From contig OZ020261.1 of NCBI GenBank assembly GCA_963971285.1, positions 930,001-994,000 on the forward strand: DNA of 64,000 nt, written 5' to 3'. The position numbers and the translations under genes are program-made. Below are positions 24,376 to 35,749 of this stretch, one piece after another. The notes below the pieces were generated by a model. The model had not been told where the DNA came from, made no database searches, and saw only the letters and a list, made by a program, of their open reading frames with translations. Each line of letters opens with the position of its first letter. The stretch's first letter is position 1. The stretch is from Astropecten irregularis (lineage: Eukaryota > Echinodermata > Asteroidea > Paxillosida > Astropectinidae).

Positions 24376-25371
24376 TTAGAGGACTTCCCTAATTTTCATG
24401 GCACAATTCTTAAGGGAATATTTGTATCCTTTCCAGGTGGACCATTGTACACCTTGTCCATATTTTACATTGCTATGATTGTGGTATTTCCCATTCAGGT
24501 GAGAGCCACCGACAAAGCATGCCTTGAACCACCACGCACCTGTATATTTCTGTGCACACTGGCCACTTATTACATCATTGTCCTGATTCTTTGTTGAGAA
24601 TATTTGTGTATCATGACATATCATTGAGTTACTTGCGGTACTGCTAGCATCATATGAGCCAATATTCAGTGTGTATTTCTCCCCTATGATTTCAAACTGA
24701 CCATATTCTGCCCATGCTGTGCCTCCCTCCCAATCCTCTAGATCTACTCTCAGCTCAAATTTCCCAAAAGTAGTTAAATCACGCAAATTATCATTACCCA
24801 ACCAGAACTCACCAGACAGGTTGCCAAATCCAGATTGGTAGTCAGCCCAGTCACGGTAAAAGTCAACAGAGCCATCTTGACGTCTCTGAAATACTATCCA
24901 GCCTCCTCCAGCTGTTGTCATGTCACAGTATACCTGTATGCCATTACTCATTCCAAGAGGATAAATGGTGTAGATGCCACTGTCATTGTGACCAGCTTGA
25001 AGCAACATCTGACAGCTCTGATACATAATATCAAAAGATGCTGAAAATAATGGTGTTATAAAATTATTGTCAAAGTACCCACTTCCTTGTTGGTCAACCA
25101 AGCCACAAGTATCCATATCCCTAGTTATATTATTCATCTGGCAGTAGTGGTTGCTCTCATGATAGTTGAACGATGCACATTGCGGATCAATAGAGCAATC
25201 TCTCCCACACATAACTGCAGAAGATGTAGTCTTTGCTTTATATACATGATGTAGCAAAGTACGATTGCTGGCCTTGTAGAAGTTGGAAGTAAACCGAGTC
25301 AGACACTCCCCTTGAGAGATCACCGTCATAGCACTCAGAATGAAGACCACAATGGCCACTTTCCCACTCAT
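24376..25371 (-). CDS. Secreted PAN/apple-fibrinogen domain protein, paralog 2
   Basis: Single-exon gene of 331 residues; the ATG at 25371 follows 'agcttcacc', a fair initiation context. Residues 1-20 are a signal peptide (MSGKVAIVVFILSAMTVISQ). Residues 23-90 are a PAN/apple-like module with six cysteines (23, 55, 59, 65, 77, 89). The fibrinogen-related domain starts about 117, with 'CDMTTAGGGWIVFQRRQDGS', a D-N-D Ca-site remnant before 'CAQKYTGAWWF', 'SHLNGKY' and a terminal 'MKIREVL'. A sequon lies at N81. Known: FReD proteins act as secreted recognition lectins. Compared with paralog 1 the protein is similar throughout; the D-S-D-S-D loop is replaced by N-Q-D-N-D and an extra Cys occurs in 'MICHDT'. 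Candidate AATAAA signals lie near 24180 and at 23892-23897. Ligand not deducible. Confidence 0.92.
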   Translation of the reverse strand: MSGKVAIVVFILSAMTVISQGECLTRFTSNFYKASNRTLLHHVYKAKTTSSAVMCGRDCSIDPQCASFNYHESNHYCQMNNITRDMDTCGLVDQQGSGYFDNNFITPLFSASFDIMYQSCQMLLQAGHNDSGIYTIYPLGMSNGIQVYCDMTTAGGGWIVFQRRQDGSVDFYRDWADYQSGFGNLSGEFWLGNDNLRDLTTFGKFELRVDLEDWEGGTAWAEYGQFEIIGEKYTLNIGSYDASSTASNSMICHDTQIFSTKNQDNDVISGQCAQKYTGAWWFKACFVGGSHLNGKYHNHSNVKYGQGVQWSTWKGYKYSLKNCAMKIREVL

Positions 25372-28300
25372 GGTGAAGCTTGTTGGGATTTTGCTGGGCT
25401 ACAAAAAGTCAGCACAGTTGTTTCCTGTTTAAACAAGAATTATGACTCTTTTGTTTCAAAACAGATAAAAGACAACTTCTGGCCAATAACTTGATGCTTT
25501 CTGATTTGTCAATTTCCCGTCGATGATGCCTATTTAGTCAAGAGTACAATTTGTCTTGCGCAGGACTGCAGCCAAATCTAAAACACACATTCATTCGAAA
25601 GCTAAAAACAGCAAACGACAAGCTGTTTGAAACCTGATGGCAACATTCACATCAACACACTTACTGACGAGATCCCTGCTGGCATACAGCACCAGGTTAA
25701 GGAGTGGCACCCACACCCCTCACAATACGCGTATATAGCTGATTGGTCAATGCGCCTCATGTATTATTAGTTTCGCAGACACATAAGCATTATTCATATA
25801 ATCATGATTGGTTTCCATACCAAGATATGGCACAGAAAAGACTATGTTGTATTCACTGACAAAGAATCGAGCAAAACGCAATTCCTGCTGCCTTAAGTCA
25901 CTAGCCCCACCCTGATTGGCCCACTTCCCTTGTCATTAGACCAATCACCTACGATAATCAAGTATGATAAATACCCTTGCATATACTTGCCACTGTAGCC
26001 AGCATACCAAACCATAATTATTTGCATTTATGCAATGCACACTCTCTGTGCATAACTAAATAGCCTACATAGAGCAACTAAATGACAGTAAAATGTCCAT
26101 GACAAACTGTAACCTGATGTAATTTACCGTATGTAAATGTGCAAGGAAATGAAAATAATATAAGTACGTGTCTCAAAAACACGGATCATGATTAAAGTGT
26201 TGCTCTTCTTGCAGTAGGGGCGTTTTCACAGTTACAAATTGGCAGTACAACTATGAAGCCGTACAATGTAACATCATGGACCATAGGTAATAGACAGGTT
26301 TCAATGCCATCTGATATTGTCATTGCAACTAATTGAGTAATTTGAATACAAATTTTCGCTGTGTACGTGCTTCACATGTTATCCCTTCACAGGTAATGTA
26401 AATGGCATTGATAAATGGCGCTTTTATTGACGATGGAAGGCATTGGTACACCAGAAAATATTCAACAATTATGTATAGTGTCAGAAACTCAACTGGTTCC
26501 ACGCAATGTCTCACGAATCACCTTGCAGAGTGTATCATCTGTTTTACATAATAATTTACTGTTCGTTTGCAGTCACCTGAATTTCGTTATGCTGTAAAGA
26601 ATGGATGCATGCCATGACCATCATGAAGTGGCCAAATTATTAGTCATTCACAGCCAAGTATAGATTCATCGCTTCATCATTTTGTGTTCCATTTAGGTAG
26701 TGTAATTGTATAGCTGAAATTCCTGAATACATTCACTTATTTTTTGACATAAATGGTAAATTATGTTTTCTTCGTCTGGATAGAATTTTCCACACCACTA
26801 AGGTGATACTAACGAACATATCTCGAGATAGGCTTTCTTAGAGGCAGCAGACTTAGAGGTACGAGAGAGACTGTGCATAATGTGTGCGTGTGCGTACATC
26901 ATGCATTTTGCAGTATTGCAATAACCTGACCCATTATTTGATTTCAACCGAGTAATATGTCCTTCTTAATTATTCCACTTACATTAATGCTTGATGAAGT
27001 AGGGCCTACTCAACATTAGTGAGAGGTGTAGGTTCATCTTTCATGAAGGGCAAAGGGTGGTTTCCTTGGATACCCCTCAACACAAAAATACATAATGATC
27101 AACTATGGAGTCAACCCACATGCTTCTTGAATAGAATAAATAGATTTCAAAAGTTGTATTTCTAAAACCTTCAAATAAAACCACCTCACAAACCCCAGGA
27201 CTGAACAAACTGAAGAGTGTTTGTTTGTTAGATTAAGACATGAATATCGGTGCAGCATGTAGCAAGAGTTTGTGAAAAAAAATAGCCCACGTTCTTGTAA
27301 TGTATATGTAAACATTATGTTTGATGTATACTCCAGAATGTACAAACTAAGGCAGTCACATGATAAGGCTGGCAGTGGAAATAATTTTTTTGTTCTTGTG
27401 AAGATCAAATTTAAAGGGCCTATGCAATAGGAAATTTATGGCTTGAACATGTGCCAAAAATATATTGTTATATGGGCCTTTGATTTAACCCACTTCCTCA
27501 CACTGTTTCAGGGTTAACAACAGGTTATTTTGTTTGTTAGCTAATTAGAATTACCATATTCATGAGCACAACTGCGATTTCATCTGGGTAACTAAGAGCA
27601 GTAATCCAATTGCTTTGTGCAAAAAAAATGGGGTTGTTTTATAGGTTTTCTGACAAATCTTTTCCCCCTCAATGGGATTTATTGTGCTGAATATGTTCCT
27701 TTCACTCAACTGGTGGTGTAATTTTTTTTTACCAACCATTTCTGTGGGTCATGTTTGCCTCTTCATTTGTTTTTGTTTTTCATCATATTTTGGCTGTTGG
27801 TTCCCTACATGAGTATGCATGAAAATCCCCCATTTTGCAAAGCCGTTCAAAAGAAAACCAAATGCTGGTTTGAAACCAAAATAAGACTTGCCATTCAGTA
27901 TCTGTCAGTATATTCTCTGTATGAAGGCAATAAAATAACATGACCGACAAAAACACTGCATGAACCCTTTAAATCAAATAAATCCGATTTTCTTTTTATA
28001 TAAAAAAACAGCTATCAACCCTGTTGAATAGTTGTTGTTGTGTAAATCGAGATGTCGGCCATTGTGTGAGATCTGTTGCCGGTACATGTCGTACAAGGAT
28101 TATAATGCTAATTAAGGTGTTTCAGAGATTGAATGGAAAATGCGCTGTAGGCCCATTCTTTCGCTTTTATTATTAAATTTCTGTTGTTTTGTTTTAATTT
28201 AATAATAATTAATAATTTATGTGATTTTCAGCGTGTTGTGCAATAAAAAGTATAATTCTTGTTGCTGTGAGCCGAAGGCGGCAATATTAGCAAGTAGTAC

Positions 28301-28431
28301 ATGAGGGGCACAGGTAGGCAGTGGCGTATTAACTATCATTATTTTCAGTGGTGTATTTACAATACATGTACATATTGCAAGAAACTGTCAACATAGAAGC
28401 ATTCTCCTCATCTCAGAACCACACTTCCTCC
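25372..28431. other. Upstream of FReD paralog 2 and intergenic, no gene recognised
   Basis: Begins with unique sequence that should contain the paralog 2 promoter. A TATATA-like run at about 25731-25737 is a weak candidate. From 25.9 to 28.4 kb there are only short accidental frames and homopolymer runs; no repeat family recognised. Confidence 0.4.
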
Positions 28432-28777
28432 TTAAAGGTAGTATCAAACTTTCATTTTTATCAAAGAAATACAGATTCATGGGCAAAAATATCAAGATAG
28501 ATACAGTAACAGTCATCTGTGAACATTTCAGTCCCATACGTTGCCCACGTTTTGAGAAAACAGTGAAAACAGCCACAGTATTTCTGAAGTCTTTTTTCTC
28601 TTTTATTTTTGATCTTTTAAAAGATTTTCGGTCGTTGTTTTACTAATTTTTAGATAAACAATTTCAGGCGGAACATTTTTAACAGTATCACCACCTCCAT
28701 CTTCATACCCTGTAAGTTATGAAATCTGTGAACATTTCTGTTTTGGTTTCTTACTAAAGAATGATACTACCTTTTAA
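28432..28777. mobile_element. MITE family A, copy 1
   Basis: About 346 bp bounded by TTAA. Ends AAGGTAGTATCAAACTTT and AAAGAATGATACTACCTT; internal landmarks 'tgatcttttaaaagat' and 'cagtcccatacgttgcccac' are shared by the family. No coding capacity. Confidence 0.85.
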
Positions 28778-29467
28778 TTATAACCACATGGTGACACCAA
28801 CATCCTAAGCATTCTATTTCATTATGTATTATTGGGTGAACATTTTTAAAAGGAAACCCCACAATACCATTCATTGATGTTTTAGACCAAAACCAGGACG
28901 ATCAGTATGTGCAAATAATACACATAATTACCAAGCATGTTTTCCCAACATACATTACTATAGAACCTTCACTTTGATCACCCGTATATTCCCCTTTGTC
29001 CATACCCAACAGATGAAGAGTTCTCAAATTGAGAGTGGAAACCAGACTATATTCTCGTTTACACCTTTGTTACTGTTTTACCCCATAATTTCCCTAAAAA
29101 ATCAAAACTCTATCCTCTTTCCACAAATCTAGCCTTGCTAATATTGACGAGGACATCAAATAACGTATTATTAAGTAAGTTACTTTGCAAAAAGTTATTT
29201 CCTTTAGGCCTATAGTTATTGGCCCCATCAATAAGTAACGCTTACCGATTTTGTTAATAGTATATTTAATTATTTATCCTACCTTGCACTAGTGTTTCTA
29301 CATGTTATGTCCAGAGGTATCCACGGGCAATTTCAAAGAAGGCATAAGTTCTATTCACACTTCAATTAAATTCATATATCGATAGGCGTGAACTGAGATT
29401 TCAAGGTTTGGGTAAATACTGCATACTGCCCATCTTCACTATTGTGGTTGATGAATAATGCAGGGGG
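28778..29467. other. No gene recognised
   Basis: AT-rich unique sequence with no frame or repeat that I can assign. Confidence 0.4.
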
Positions 29468-29469
29468 TA

Positions 29470-29940
29470 CATGCACGCTGTCAACAATTTCGGTAACATG
29501 TTGCCCAGTTAGGGCAACACACCGAGGGCCAATTTCATAGAGCTGCTTAGCACGAAAATTTGCTAAGCATGACATTTCTGTCTTAATAAAAATATGGTCA
29601 ACAACCAGATTTCCACGTGTTGTGTATCACTTGTGATCGTTATATGGCTGTTGTTCGCTGACCATGAATATCAAATGGAATTTTCAGTGGTGGTTTGTTT
29701 TAATGGGCAAGACATTTTTGTGCTAAGCCAATGAAATTGGTCCCTGGGCAACACGCCGTTGGGCCCTGTGTACACTAGCAACATTTGGCTAACATGTTAC
29801 CGAGATGTTATACGACATATGTTACCCAACTCGTTTTGCTCTGTGTTCACTGACAACATTTTCAGCAACAACGTACCTGGGCAACATATGTTACCGAGAT
29901 TGTTACCGAAAATGTTGACAGTGTACACTCTGCTCAAGTA
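29470..29940. mobile_element. MITE family C, copy 1, split by a family-B element
   Basis: Ends 'ctgtcaacaatttcggtaac' near 29477 and, inverted, 'gttaccgaaaatgttgacag' near 29902-29921. The host is interrupted at 'ttagggcaacac' by the element at 29521-29746. Two other family copies (32035, 58533) show the uninterrupted arrangement. Confidence 0.85.
29521..29746. mobile_element. hAT-like MITE family B inserted in family C
   Basis: Inverted ends '..agggccaatttcatagag' and 'atgaaattggtccctg', flanked by GGCAACAC on both sides (29513-29520 and 29747-29754). An 8-bp duplication and CAGGG-type termini are hAT hallmarks. Family-C copies elsewhere have a single ggcaacac (or ggcaatac), which is the empty site. 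Confidence 0.8.
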
Positions 29941-30068
29941 GTCATACTACAAAACCTTAATGTTGAATCTCTGCAGAAATTCCTCTAACATTCCAAAGCG
30001 TACATACCGGACGTCCTTCAATTTTGGTCCAAAGCCAAAGACCTTACCGGCAGGCCTACCCACATTGG

Positions 30069-30150
30069 TCATTATTTTTAAGAATGACCACTTTAAGTGG
30101 GCATTCTTAAAAAGAATGACCACTTAAGTGTGAATTCTTCGAAATAATCA
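30069..30150. repeat. Pair of near-palindromes within a larger hairpin
   Basis: Two adjacent near-palindromes (30080-30108 and 30112-30139), both starting 'aagaatgaccactt', lie between weaker outer arms 'cattattt' and 'aaataatca'. No known RNA class fits. Confidence 0.6.
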
Positions 30151-30630
30151 TTAATTTTCTGAATAGAGTGACGTCACAAGAGTGGTTTAATTACTTGTGA
30201 ACCATTTATTTCCGTGTTAAATAAGTACAACGCTTTCCAAAAAGGTATAGATCCATTCGGAGCCCATAAAAAGTACCACAATAGCTTGCAAAGAAAGAAT
30301 TTTCAGACGGTACATTTAGTATAAAACTGTTATATTTCGGTAATAATAGTTTGATAATATATCGGTACAATTTCAGTATATGCACAACACAAAACAAACT
30401 GTTTTGAAAATTGTATGTTAGTATAATACAAAAAAAAGTCAGCTTAACATAGATGCAACCGTATCAGCAATTAATCACATTATCAAATAATTGTTAATTT
30501 TCCACTAATACAGTAAGTAATTCATAATCCAAATGCACATAATTATACGAAGACACAGACACCAAAAAGAATCATCAAATAACCACGAAGAAAACTGAAT
30601 TTTAAGTCATTGAAAAGTGAACAATTAAAA
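30151..30630. other. No gene recognised
   Basis: AT-rich, nothing assignable. Confidence 0.4.
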
Positions 30631-30633
30631 ATT

Positions 30634-30800
30634 TACAAGAGTGGGATTCGAACTAGCAATTGTACAAGTGTTCTACCAACTGAGCTATCCAGCCCAATGT
30701 TGGTCGTGTCCCTAATAGTCAACTATCTTTGTTCGTTTGGCAGTCAGAGGAAATTAAATCACTCGCATACCGCTAAAACAATAGGTAGTGAGTGTGCACA
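30634..30800 (-). repeat. tRNA-derived SINE-like element
   Basis: Minus strand carries A-box-like 'ggatagctcagttggtagaa' and a degraded B box (AGTTCGAATCC), preceded by a leader 'gactgccaaacgaacaaaga' shared with copies at 38740-38890 and 55738-55870, and followed by 'ttgttcacttttcaatg'. Confidence 0.65.
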
Positions 30801-31289
30801 CCAGACTAATTACAAGGATGTCATTCACCAAAATCAACCAGAAAACAGCAACTGTGTATACACAATAATAATACAGCAGAACACATACAATAAGACATGA
30901 ACAGCGACAGACACCAAACAATTATCACCGAACATTCAAAAATACACACAATTCGTCTTCCACATACTGTCCAAGGACAAGGCATTGTTTTTACTCCTCT
31001 CCATATGCGTTGATAAACTCCCATAGACTAAGCACACAGTCATGCATGATTGTGTACGTCCGAGGACGAGTTTTGAACGAAAGAAATCTGTTCGAGGACA
31101 TGGTTTCATTTAACTCCTTTGTCATCCCGTCTTCGATCCATATGCAGTGCATTATAAACAATGCTAATTGAACCGTACTAATTGAAAAACAGCAGAGTTA
31201 ACCTACATAAATGGCAAGTTGACAACCCAATGTTTACCACACGTGGCATTCTAGCGCCCGCTTGTGTTTTCAAGTGATTATGTTGGTTT

Positions 31290-31466
31290 CATAAGAAACA
31301 TAGGTTGTGGTTTTTCATTGAAGCTGAAGCTCTGTTTTCCATTTCAAACCAGAGAATCTACTTCAGAACCGCAACCAAAAGCCTCTATTTTGATACCATT
31401 TATTTCAGAATGGTTTTACGAAATGGAGCTGGAGCCTGAGCTTCCGTTTCGTAAACGCCCATTCTA
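31290..31466. mobile_element. MITE family K, partial
   Basis: Shares 'gaagctgaagctctgttttc', 'caaaccagagaatctacttc' and 'gagcctgagcttccgtttcg' with fuller copies at 56766-57002 and 60006-60240. The left terminal repeat is missing. Confidence 0.7.
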
Positions 31467-31479
31467 ACATACCGAAGTA

Positions 31480-32029
31480 ACAATGTACGCTGAACATTTC
31501 ACAGTTATCATAGCGCCCTCTACTGACCACAAAAGAAAGATTATGGAAAAAATTCGAGAACAAAAATACATTGTCAAATACATGAATTTTGATATTTGGT
31601 ATACGGTGGGACAATTATTTAATGTTTATATACAAACACATATTTATATGTGGATTCGTATGTACATGTACATTTGTTAAGGTTACGGTGGTATTAGTTA
31701 ATAGAACAATGGTCAATTGTTAACAATTAAAACTAAAGTAATTTCGCTAAGAATTCTGATATTTAATACATAATTATTCATGTTTGTCTTGTATACATTT
31801 CGCGAAATGCTTACTCAGTGTAAGCCTACAGCTACAGGTGCGTAACTTTCACTGCGTACAACACAATTCAGAGTTTGAAGATAGGGTTTAGGAGAGTGTT
31901 TTTAAATGAACCAAAACGGCGAAGTCTCAACTAGATTTCTTGCAATCCATCATAACAGATAGATATTTATCTGTTACGTGCGTTTTCGTTATTGCTTACA
32001 AAATTACACGAAATATTGCAGTGTAAAGC
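31480..32029. other. No gene recognised
   Basis: Short TA/CA-rich stretch around 31620-31680; no assignable feature. Confidence 0.4.
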
Positions 32030-32034
32030 TGAGT

Positions 32035-32300
32035 GTACACTGTCAACAATTTCGGTAACATTTTTTGTAACAATGTGCCCTATTAGGGCAATACAGTATC
32101 TGGGCAACATGACTTTGGGCCCTCTGTACACTAGCAACATTTTGACCAACATGTTACCGAGATGTTGCTGCGACATGTTACCCATCTCGTTTTGCTCTGT
32201 GTGCACTGACAACATTTTCAGCAACAACATACCTTGGCAACATGTTACCAAGATTGATTTTTGTTAACAAACAACTTTTACAGTGTACACTCTGCTTAAA
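32035..32300. mobile_element. MITE family C, copy 2
   Basis: Starts 'gagtgtacactgtcaacaat', ends 'acagtgtacactctgcttaa'. The right-terminal TTAA is the insertion point of the next family-A element. Confidence 0.8.
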
Positions 32301-32660
32301 GGTAGTATCATACTTTGGTAAGATACCAAAACAGAAATGTTCACAGATTTACCAATACCTTTCAGGGTATGAAGATGGTGCTGGTAGAAACCTACCGTTA
32401 AAATGTTTCCGCCTGAAATGGTGTATTTATCCAGAAATTAGTCAAACAACGACCGAAAATCTTTTTGATCTTTTAAAAGATCAAAAATAAAAGAGGACAG
32501 ACTTAAGGAATACTGTGGCTGTTTTTCACTGTTTTCTCCAAAGGTGGGCAACGTATGGGACTGAAATTTTCACAGATGACTGTTACTGTATCTTTCTTGA
32601 TATTTTTGCCCATAAATCTGTATTTCTTTGATAAAAACCAAAGTATGATACTACCTTTAA
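32296..32660. mobile_element. MITE family A, copy 2
   Basis: 365 bp including TTAA at both borders (32296-32299, 32657-32660). Complementary ends run TTAAAGGTAGTATCATACTT on each strand. Contains 'gatcttttaaaagatc' in the middle. Inserted in the end of the family-C element. Confidence 0.9.
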
Positions 32661-33377
32661 GTGAATTTGGTAACATTTTTTCCCTTTAATTATCGGTGGA
32701 GGTTTTTGTTCCATTCTTTATTTTTTTTTATTTCTGTGAACCAATGCAAATGTTGGTACTCATGTATAACAAACACTAAAAGCCATATGACTTATATAAC
32801 GCAGTATTTTTAATATTATTAAAACAATAGAATACAATAGTAAAATTATTCACGATATCAAATAATACCATGACAAAGGACTATTAAAACGAAATTTCAG
32901 GGTGCGAAAATATATAAACGCAAATACTACTTCGTATAACTGATGATAACAAAATTTCACTCTATAAAGATAATTAAACTATTTTCCTACAAGCTAAATT
33001 CATTCCATATTCGCAGGTGAAAAATGAGTAAATGTCAGCCAAATTTTGTCCGGCCAGTCTTCATAACCATTTACTAGAATACATTTAGGTCAATGATCAC
33101 AATAACTGACGATATATCTAAGGGCAAAAAAAAGAACTTTTAGATAAAACGTAATACAATGACAACATGCAAATATTTGCCATAACATTGTACAGCATTG
33201 ACCAAAATAACAAATGTTTCACTCTGTCAAAAACTATTGTATGTCTTTAAAAAACGTGATTTACACAAAATCCAATTTTCCTTAAATTCTTAAAAGACAA
33301 GATAAAATAATCAATACACTTAATAAACTGGTGTAAACCGCTCATCAACCAAACTAATGACCTGAAATATATCAAGT
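32661..33377. other. No gene recognised
   Basis: AT-rich sequence, nothing assignable. Confidence 0.4.
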
Positions 33378-33430
33378 GCTTGGAGTTAGGATGACCGACG
33401 TTTAGATCCTAGCGGGATTTAATTCTCAAA
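33378..33430 (+). repeat. Dispersed element E, degenerate single unit
   Basis: 'cttggagttaggatgaccga' then 'tagatcctagcgggattt'. It lies just before the tandem array, in opposite orientation to it. Confidence 0.55.
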
Positions 33431-33548
33431 GGCTAAATGACAAGAGGACAAGAACCTGCAAGTAAAGATACACATGAGTGGATGAGAGAATCAGAACGAA
33501 AAAGGAGGGGGTCAGAGTGACCAGGGAGGAGGTAGGCAAGAGTGTCCT

Positions 33549-33980
33549 CTTGTCATGAAACATCAGGCCCTCCTAACCCTGAGCAGCCTTTGAGAAAGAT
33601 CCTGCTAGGATCGAAACATCAGGCCCTCCTTACTCTGAGCAGCCTTCGAGAAAGATCCTGCTAGGATCGAAACGTCAGACCCTCCTAACTCTGAGCAGCC
33701 TTTGAGAAAGATCCTGCTAGGATCGAAACATCCGGCCCTCCTTACTCTGAGCAGCCTTTGAGAAATATCCTGCTAGGATCAAAACTGTCAGACCCTACTA
33801 ACTCTGAGCAGCCTTTGAGAAAGATCCTGCTAGTATCGAAACGTCAGGTCCTCCTAACCCTGGGTAGCCTTTAAGAAAGATCCTTCTAGGATCAACACTG
33901 TCAGCCCTTCCTAACTCTGAGCAGCCTTTGAGAAAGATCCTGCTAGGATCGAAACATCAGGCCCTCCTAACTCGAAGCAA
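33549..33980 (-). repeat. 56-bp minisatellite built from element E, about 7.5 units
   Basis: 'gatcctgctaggatc' recurs at about 33599, 33655, 33711, 33767, 33823, 33880 and 33936 with 'gaaacatcaggccctcctaa' and 'gagcagcctttgagaaa' between. Units differ by several substitutions, so the array is not freshly amplified. Confidence 0.9.
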
Positions 33981-34461
33981 GATAAAATAATATGAGGGTA
34001 AGGATAATATGAGGATAATATAGGGGACCCTAATTACAATGGATTGGTCAATGCTACAAGATACATGTTTATAATATTAGAATAACAGCTACATTCAATT
34101 TTACAATGTGGTTGATTATTGATTATGATTATAGTATTAATGTTCTTGTGCAAGCTTTACCACAATTTAAAGGCCTATATTATCATATGAAGGAAAGGCT
34201 GGCCATAAATGAATCACATCAATCAGGTGCTGGGATCTACAGTAGGCCTAAGCTGAGCATGTACCATCACCATGCCAAAACCTGAATCACCACTGTTATC
34301 ACAAATCACCACTATCACCTGAATCACCAAACACAATCACCAACCACAATCATAATCACCGTTACCACCAAACTATGTCTTGACCACACTTTCCCCATTG
34401 CAAATTATTCCTTTTTTTGATCTGTGATCTTTCAAACAAATCTACAATCATTTGTTTGGTG
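33981..34461. other. No gene recognised; degenerate ATCACC-rich stretch
   Basis: Between about 34264 and 34375 the sequence is a loose 'aatcacca' repeat. No coding feature. Confidence 0.45.
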
Positions 34462-34925
34462 TTAAAGGTACTTTTTTGTTCTGCTTATAATTAAAGCCGT
34501 TGATGTTTCTCATGTAGTCGCACAACCACATTGGCAGGAGATATGGACAACCATTAATACCAAGCATCATGTGTTGTTGATTGTGGTTATAATCTGTCGA
34601 TTTTTGATACTCTTTTGCATCATTTGGCAAGCCACAAATATCAACGAGGATACAGTAACAGTCATCTATGAAATGTTCAGTCCCATAATGGTACCCACAT
34701 TTTGAGAAAACTTTGAAAAATACCAACAGTATTTTTCCAAAAATCTTTTCTTCGTTATTTTTGATTTTTAAAAGAACAAAATATTTTGGTCGTCTGTTTC
34801 ACTTTTTTCTTAATAAAAACAACATTTGAGGCAGCAGATTATTTCTATCACCACCATACTTATACCTTAGGTAAATTCGTGAAGATTTCTGTTTCGGTAT
34901 GCTGCCAAAGTATGCTAGTATTGCC
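34462..34925. mobile_element. Degenerate MITE family A copy
   Basis: Starts at TTAA 34462 with 'ttaaaggta' and ends near 'ccaaagtatgctagtatt'. The middle has 'atacagtaacagtcatct' and 'cagtcccataatggt', family-A landmarks, with a foreign stretch at about 34480-34620. Confidence 0.65.
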
Positions 34926-35442
34926 CTACAATTTCAAAACCGGAGATAACTGGGCAAACGATGTATACGAATTTACCCAAAACGTACCCAATTTAATTAC
35001 AAATTGTTTTAAACAGAGAGATGTTTGGTCAGAGGAATTGACATTCTGAATATGCGCATGCAATGAAAATAAGTCAGTGTACCAGACACAATGCAAAGTC
35101 ACATGTCTATTATGCAGGTGATGTGATTGGTGCATTCAAATACTGGTGGACGATTAGACTGGTACCTCAGCCTGCTTTCCATCTTTAGTGTAATCCCTCA
35201 TAGCGTGCTGCCCATCAGTAGCTTGTACTGCGTGGTACTCGACCTCCTATAAAAGACCACAGGACAATGTTGTTTATAATTCACATTAGCTTCATTGTAT
35301 AGAGATCTTGAGCAGCAAATTTCAGCTATGCGAAATGTCATTGTTAAGCATATAAATCGGTAGAGAACCAGTTCAAAGCAATACACATTGCATGGTATTT
35401 GGTAATTGGTGACCGTTTCTGCTTAGCAAATCTTACGAAACT
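34926..35442. other. No gene recognised
   Basis: No assignable feature. Confidence 0.4.
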
Positions 35443-35666
35443 TGGGGTCAATTTCATAAACCTGCTTATGCAAAACATTTGAAAAAGCATGAAAAGTCTT
35501 CCTTGATCAAACAGGATTAACAACCAAATTTGCATGTGATGTTTACTGCATTTGACTTGAATTCGGCCATTGTTTGCTGAGCATAACCATTCACAAGGAG
35601 TTTTAGCTGGCATACTGGTTTTATTTAACAAGGTTGTTGGTGCTTCAGCAGTAAAATTGACCCCTG
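35443..35666. mobile_element. hAT-like MITE family B
   Basis: Ends 'ggggtcaatttcataaacct' and 'gtaaaattgacccctg'. Internal 'tccttgatcaaacaggatta' and 'cggccattgtttgctgagca' are shared with copies near 52738 and 63478. Confidence 0.8.
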
Positions 35667-35749
35667 TATCCAATGCATGGTGCTATAAAGGATAGAAACT
35701 TGCTAAGCATATCATGATTCAATAAGTTTCATCTGAAGTCATGCATTAC

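Larger units (their letters stand above)
17085..25371. repeat. Segmental duplication, copy 2
   Basis: Begins with a compressed block array (17085-18420; the block start appears at about 17085 and again at about 18180) and runs collinearly with copy 1 to the second FReD start codon. Divergence is moderate, with many small indels. It carries two insertions absent from copy 1 (19452-19650 and 21837-21941). Confidence 0.92.

Noticed and set aside
33549..33980. CRISPR-like array
   Set aside because: There are no unique spacers between repeats; the whole 56-bp unit is repeated, and the genome is eukaryotic.
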